Assembly: GCF_002335445.1 (NCBI RefSeq)
Contig: NZ_BDME01000001.1
Location: 620,001 to 684,000, forward strand
Origin: Lebetimonas natsushimae
GTDB taxonomy: Bacteria > Campylobacterota > Campylobacteria > Campylobacterales > Nautiliaceae
Direction of reading: 5' to 3'
Length of the DNA: 64,000 bases
Part shown: positions 59,824-64,000 of the stretch, in pieces
Numbering within the stretch: the first letter of the stretch is position 1
How the letters are laid out: each line of letters starts with the position of its first letter
Position numbers and translations under genes: made by a program
Notes under the pieces: model-generated
Told to the model about the DNA's origin: nothing
Seen by the model: the letters and a program-made list of their open reading frames with translations, nothing else
Database searches by the model: none

Positions 59824-62346
59824 ATGAGAGAATATACAGCGGTTATTATGGCAGGGGGATTTGGGACTAGAATCCAACCACTTACCCATTCAACTCCAAA
59901 ACCTATGCTTCCTATTACAAATATTCCGATGATGGAGCATATTTTAGAAAAACTTGTTGATGTCGGGATGCGGGAAGTTGTTATTTTGCTTTATTACAAA
60001 CCTGGGGTTATTAAGAATCATTTTGGTGATGGGAGCAAATGGGGTGTGAAAATTAATTATGTCTTGCCTGATAGTGATTATGGGACAGCCGGGGCTGTAA
60101 AAAAGGCCGAGGAATTTCTAAAAAAACCTTTTTTAATAATAAGTGGGGATTTGGTAACAGATTTTGATTTAAAAAAAATTTTTGCTTTTCATGAAGAAAA
60201 ACAATCAAAACTGACTATTACGCTAACTACTGTAAACAATCCGCTCCAGTTTGGAATAGTTATTGTAAATGAAGAAGGAGTTATAGAGCAGTTTTTAGAG
60301 AAACCTAGCTGGGGAGAAGTTTTTAGTGATACAATCAATACGGGTATTTATGTGATTGAGCCTGAAATACTTGATTTTATCCCTAAAAATTCTCCTTTCG
60401 ATTTTTCAAAAGATCTGTTTCCTAAACTTATGGAAAAAGGAATTAAACTTTATGGATATACAGCAAAAGGATATTGGAGAGATGTGGGAAATCCCGATGC
60501 ATACAGAGATGTGCATATTGATATCTTCAATGGAAAAGTTAAATACAATTATCCTGGAAAAAGAATCAGATATATAGATGGTGTTTTGCATTTGATGGGT
60601 GAAGCAAAAATTGATAAAAGTGTGGAAATTATAGGAGAAGTGGTGCTTGATGACGGGGTTGTTTTGGAAAAAGGGGTAAAACTTCAAAACTGCTCAATCG
60701 GAAAAAATACAAAAATAGGAATGAACTCTAAAATAAGGGATTCTGTAATTTGGGAAAATGTAAATATCGGTGAAAACTGTGTGTTTGATTACAGTGTCAT
60801 TTGTAAAAATACTATTATTGAAAATGATGTTGTGGCTAAGAATGGGTGCGTAATAGCTGAGAATGTAAAGGTTGGAAAACTCACAAAAATTGAAAAAGAT
60901 GTAACTATATGGCCTGATAAAGAAATAGAACCGGCTTCTATTGTTACAAGTAATGTAGTATTTGGTACAAAATATAAAAATGCCATTTTTCAAAACGGAA
61001 TTGCAAGAGGAAAGGTAAATACGGAAATAAGCTGTGATATGGCCTGTAAGCTTGGTGAGGCTTTTGGCTCTTTACTTCCAAAAGGTGCAAAAGTAATGGT
61101 TGGAAGAGATGAAACAAGAAATGCGAGAATGTTAAAAAGAGCGTTTGTAGGAGGTTTGCTTTCCACAGGAATAGATGTTGTAGATTTAAAAGCGATTCCC
61201 CCTAGTATTTTAAGATTTAATATTAATGAAAATGAAGATATAAAAGCTGGGGTGTATTTTAGACTTGCGTTAAATAATCCTGGAAATATAGAGATCATAA
61301 TTTTTAATGAATACGGACTTAGAATAAATTCTTCTATTTCAAAAGCGCTTGAGAAGAATTATTTTAATGAAAAATTTAGAAGAGTGGAATTTAATGAAGT
61401 TGGTGAAATTCATGATTTTGACGTAAATATTTTTGAATATATAAAAAAATATGAAAACAGAATAAAGGAGGTAATTGACCATCATATTATTAAAAATAAT
61501 GAATTTAAAATAGTAGTTGATTTAATGTTTGGAATTACAAAAGAGATTTTTCCAAAAATTTTAAATGATATGAAAATAGAAAATATTATTTTAAATGCAT
61601 ATTCCGATGAAAATAGACTGCTTAATATTTATTCTTACAAAGAAAAAGCAAAAGAGGAAATCTCAAAAATTGTAACTTCTCTTAAATTTGATATGGGAGC
61701 TATGGTTTTCCCTCATGGTCAGAGGCTTAATTTAGTAACAGAAAAAGGGGAAGTGCTTGATAAAATAAAAGGGCTTGTAGCAATTTTGAATTTGATGAAC
61801 ATAGATGCAAAAGAAAATAATAAAAAATATAAAGTGTTTTTACCAATGTGGGCACCAGATTTTATGGACGAATATTTCAAATATTTAGAAATAAAAAGAG
61901 GAAGATATTCCAATTTTGATTATAAACAAATAAATGAATATGATTTAATTGCCACAATTGACGGAAATTTTGCGTTTACTGAATTTGCCCCTCATAGGGA
62001 TGCTCTTTTTAGTTTACTTAAAATTATGGAACTTTTAACAAGACATAATTTAAAACTGAGTGAAATAGCAAAAATAAAAACTACTTTTTATTACAAAAAA
62101 GAAAAAATTGAGTGCCCTCAGTTTAAAAAAGGTAAAGTGATGAAAGAATTTTTAAATTTAGCAAAGACTAAAAAATACAAGAAAAACGGAGGTGTAAAAT
62201 TATATGAAGAAGATAATAACTGGATTTTACTGCTTCCGGATGAAACAACTGAACATATAAATATTTATATTCAGGCTGAAAATGAAAAAATTGGTAAAAC
62301 AATGTTAAAAAAATACACTGATTTAATAAAACAATGGATAGCTTGA
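59824..62346 (+). CDS. sugar-nucleotidyltransferase fused to a degenerate phosphomannomutase
   Basis: An 840-residue two-part protein. Residues 1-230 form a nucleotidyltransferase (VIMAGGFGTRIQPLTHSTPKPMLPI, then GYWRDVGNPDAYRDVH), related to mannose-1-phosphate guanylyltransferase and glucose-1-phosphate uridylyl/thymidylyltransferases. About 250-370 are hexapeptide left-handed helix repeats. The C-terminal 450 residues have the phosphomannomutase fold order, but the catalytic TxSHNP is replaced by RLALNNPGN (480-488) and the metal loop DGDxDR by FPHGQR (629-634), so mutase activity is unlikely. Its place after glgP suggests a role in polysaccharide or reserve metabolism. The nucleotide base is unknown. 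Confidence 0.88.
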   Translation: MREYTAVIMAGGFGTRIQPLTHSTPKPMLPITNIPMMEHILEKLVDVGMREVVILLYYKPGVIKNHFGDGSKWGVKINYVLPDSDYGTAGAVKKAEEFLKKPFLIISGDLVTDFDLKKIFAFHEEKQSKLTITLTTVNNPLQFGIVIVNEEGVIEQFLEKPSWGEVFSDTINTGIYVIEPEILDFIPKNSPFDFSKDLFPKLMEKGIKLYGYTAKGYWRDVGNPDAYRDVHIDIFNGKVKYNYPGKRIRYIDGVLHLMGEAKIDKSVEIIGEVVLDDGVVLEKGVKLQNCSIGKNTKIGMNSKIRDSVIWENVNIGENCVFDYSVICKNTIIENDVVAKNGCVIAENVKVGKLTKIEKDVTIWPDKEIEPASIVTSNVVFGTKYKNAIFQNGIARGKVNTEISCDMACKLGEAFGSLLPKGAKVMVGRDETRNARMLKRAFVGGLLSTGIDVVDLKAIPPSILRFNINENEDIKAGVYFRLALNNPGNIEIIIFNEYGLRINSSISKALEKNYFNEKFRRVEFNEVGEIHDFDVNIFEYIKKYENRIKEVIDHHIIKNNEFKIVVDLMFGITKEIFPKILNDMKIENIILNAYSDENRLLNIYSYKEKAKEEISKIVTSLKFDMGAMVFPHGQRLNLVTEKGEVLDKIKGLVAILNLMNIDAKENNKKYKVFLPMWAPDFMDEYFKYLEIKRGRYSNFDYKQINEYDLIATIDGNFAFTEFAPHRDALFSLLKIMELLTRHNLKLSEIAKIKTTFYYKKEKIECPQFKKGKVMKEFLNLAKTKKYKKNGGVKLYEEDNNWILLLPDETTEHINIYIQAENEKIGKTMLKKYTDLIKQWIA

Positions 62347-64000
62347 ATTTACTTTGGCATATGCATCAGCCTTTTTATTATTATAAAAGTAAAATTTATC
62401 TTCCGTGGGTTTTTTTGCATGCGATTAAAGATTATTATGATATGGCAAACATTGCAAGTAAATATAATGTAAAAGTCAGTTTTAATTTAACTCCTTCTCT
62501 TTTACTTCAGTTGGATGAAATTGATGAAAATAAAGATTATTTTTTATCTTTGCTTTTAAAAAAAAATTTGGAAAACAACGAAAAAGAATATGTTTTAAAT
62601 ATTATTAAAAGCGTTTATGTTGAAACAATGGTAAAGCCTTATAAGAAATTTTATTTTCTTTTTAACAAAAATAATTTAACCCAAAAAGACTTTAATGATT
62701 TAGAGGTTTTTTATCTTCTCTCCTGGTGCGGAGAGGAGCTTAAAAAAAGAAGATTTATACAAAATTATCTAAATAAAGAGAGTTTTACTTATGAAGAAAA
62801 AGAAGAACTTATTTTTTATCTTTTAGAATTTGTAAAAGGGATTATCCCTTTTTATAAAATATTGCAGGATATTGGAAAAATACAAATTACGACAAGCCCT
62901 TTTTCCCATCCGATACTGCCGCTTTTGTTTAATATGGAAAATGCAAAAAAGGCGAATCCTAAGGTAGTTTTGCCAAAAATTTATTTTCCCCTAAAAGATG
63001 ATGCTTTTATGCATATAAAAAAAGCAAAAGAAATTTATAAAAAATTTTTTGGATTTTATCCTAAAGCTTTCTGGCCGGCAGAGGGTGGAATAAGTGAAGA
63101 AGTGATAGATGCTTTTAGGGATGAAGGTATCAATATTACATTCAGCGGGGATGATGTTTTAAAAAAAGTAGAAAGTGATATTTATTCCCCTTATGAATAT
63201 AACGGGGTTAAACTGTTTTTCAGGGACAGGTATTTGAGCGATTTAATCGGATTTAATTATAAATATTTTGAAGTAGATGATGCTGTGAATCATTTCAAAA
63301 GGGAAATTGACAACAGACCGGGTAATATAACGGTTATTTTAGACGGGGAAAATGCGTGGGAATATTATAAGAATCCGTATCAGTTTTTGCATAAATTTTA
63401 TGAAATGCTTGAGAGTAAAAATACAAAATTTTTTGATGAGGTTGAGAGTGTAAAAAAACTGAATAAAATAATTCCCGGAAGCTGGATAAACGGGGATTTT
63501 AACACCTGGGTGGGAGACGAGGAGAAAAACAGGGCTTGGGAGATGTTATTTTTATCAAAAAAAGAAATAACTGATGATGAAAATTATCTGTATGTTGAAG
63601 GTAGTGACTGGTTTTGGTGGTATGGAAGAGGACATGAAAGTGTTCAAAATGAAATATATGACGAAATTTTCAGAAATTATTTAATGGATGTTTTTAAAAA
63701 ACATAAAAAGAAGATTCCAGCATTTTTAGTTATTAAAAATTTTCATAAAAAAACTTACTTTGTTCCGCAAAAATTTATTTTAACCCCAAGAATTGATGGA
63801 AAAACCAACTTTTTTGAATGGGTAGGAGCAGGGGAGATAAAAGAAAATTTCGGAGCGCTTGCAGGGAATATTCCAAAAATATATTATGCAATAGATGAAA
63901 AAAATTTATATCTTAGAATCGATGATTCAAAATATGAATTTAGGGAATTTAAAAATGTAAAAGGAGAAATAGTGGAGGCTGTGGGTGAAAGAAGAGAATT
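62334..64000 (+). CDS. glycoside hydrolase family 57 enzyme (3' end outside window)
   Basis: A frame of 555 codons from ATG 62334, open to the window edge, overlapping the previous gene by 13 bases. It has GH57 motifs: HMHQP (9-13) at the start, FWPAEGG with the likely nucleophile Glu250, LDGENAWEYY with Asp337 as the likely acid/base, and WINGDFNTWVGDEEKNRAWEML after it. The family includes alpha-amylases, amylopullulanases and branching enzymes of thermophiles. The order of motifs suits an amylopullulanase/alpha-amylase rather than a branching enzyme, but the specificity is open. It probably trims or debranches glycogen for the phosphorylase. Confidence 0.9.
   Translation, partial: MDSLNLLWHMHQPFYYYKSKIYLPWVFLHAIKDYYDMANIASKYNVKVSFNLTPSLLLQLDEIDENKDYFLSLLLKKNLENNEKEYVLNIIKSVYVETMVKPYKKFYFLFNKNNLTQKDFNDLEVFYLLSWCGEELKKRRFIQNYLNKESFTYEEKEELIFYLLEFVKGIIPFYKILQDIGKIQITTSPFSHPILPLLFNMENAKKANPKVVLPKIYFPLKDDAFMHIKKAKEIYKKFFGFYPKAFWPAEGGISEEVIDAFRDEGINITFSGDDVLKKVESDIYSPYEYNGVKLFFRDRYLSDLIGFNYKYFEVDDAVNHFKREIDNRPGNITVILDGENAWEYYKNPYQFLHKFYEMLESKNTKFFDEVESVKKLNKIIPGSWINGDFNTWVGDEEKNRAWEMLFLSKKEITDDENYLYVEGSDWFWWYGRGHESVQNEIYDEIFRNYLMDVFKKHKKKIPAFLVIKNFHKKTYFVPQKFILTPRIDGKTNFFEWVGAGEIKENFGALAGNIPKIYYAIDEKNLYLRIDDSKYEFREFKNVKGEIVEAVGERRE

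Overview
The window is AT-rich bacterial DNA, densely packed with genes. Many genes overlap by 4 to 14 bases, TTG and GTG starts are frequent, and promoters show a TATAAT box with no obvious -35. Gene content points to Campylobacterota, most likely the thermophilic vent order Nautiliales (Nautilia, Caminibacter, Lebetimonas). The signs are a short PriA, an SdhA/SdhB/CCG-type succinate-fumarate complex, an EI24 protein, a CetB-like PAS protein and many archaeal-flavoured enzymes. The placement is an inference from gene content; no rRNA or marker search was possible.

Layout, 1-34 kb (mixed housekeeping). uvrB diverges from a small coiled-coil gene that leads into three pseudopilin genes and priA. 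Next come a SulP anion transporter, argD, a TolC-like protein, and the succinate/fumarate operon. That operon is interrupted by an antisense tRNA-Arg(CCT) gene and followed by an archaeal-type predicted kinase and a decayed second copy of the iron-sulfur subunit gene. Then follow a PAS protein, thiL, EI24, truD, a cation efflux gene, a TehA-like channel with a DUF302 protein, thiS, glyS, a structured non-coding element, a thioesterase, a degenerate GGDEF protein, a PEBP protein, an active-looking diguanylate cyclase, a CitE-like lyase, a small cytochrome c, folD, lepB, a site-2 protease, dnaJ, purL and an aldo/keto reductase.

Layout, 34-64 kb (central carbon and reserve polysaccharide island). 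Three successive minus-strand operons are: aldolase-ppsA-(beta-CASP nuclease)-(APC permease)-arsB-type pump-arsC; AhpD-like-pdhA-pdhB-E2-E3-(P3A H+-ATPase)-(MgtC/DUF4010); and pgi-lipB-lipA-pfkA-(ADP-forming acyl-CoA synthetase). They are followed by a plus-strand cluster: glucan phosphorylase, a stand-alone glycogen-binding module, a nucleotidyltransferase/pseudo-phosphomannomutase fusion, and a GH57 enzyme cut by the window end. A PL7 alginate-lyase-like secreted protein lies between two of the operons. Read together, these genes could take glycogen to glucose phosphate, through glycolysis to pyruvate, through a lipoylated pyruvate dehydrogenase to acetyl-CoA, and to acetate with ATP. PpsA and the aldolase allow the reverse, gluconeogenic direction. 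The presence of PfkA and PDH is unusual for Campylobacterota.

The most unusual sequence structure is a family of degenerate A-rich repeats, built from units like AATGGAAAATTGAAAATG. Copies sit just after stop codons in several intergenic gaps, and they also sit in frame inside priA, thiL and the E2 gene, where they encode related Lys/Asn-rich peptides. No CRISPR array, insertion sequence, prophage or rRNA was seen. No gene-free stretch exceeds 300 bases; the longest (22995-23217) holds the structured element.
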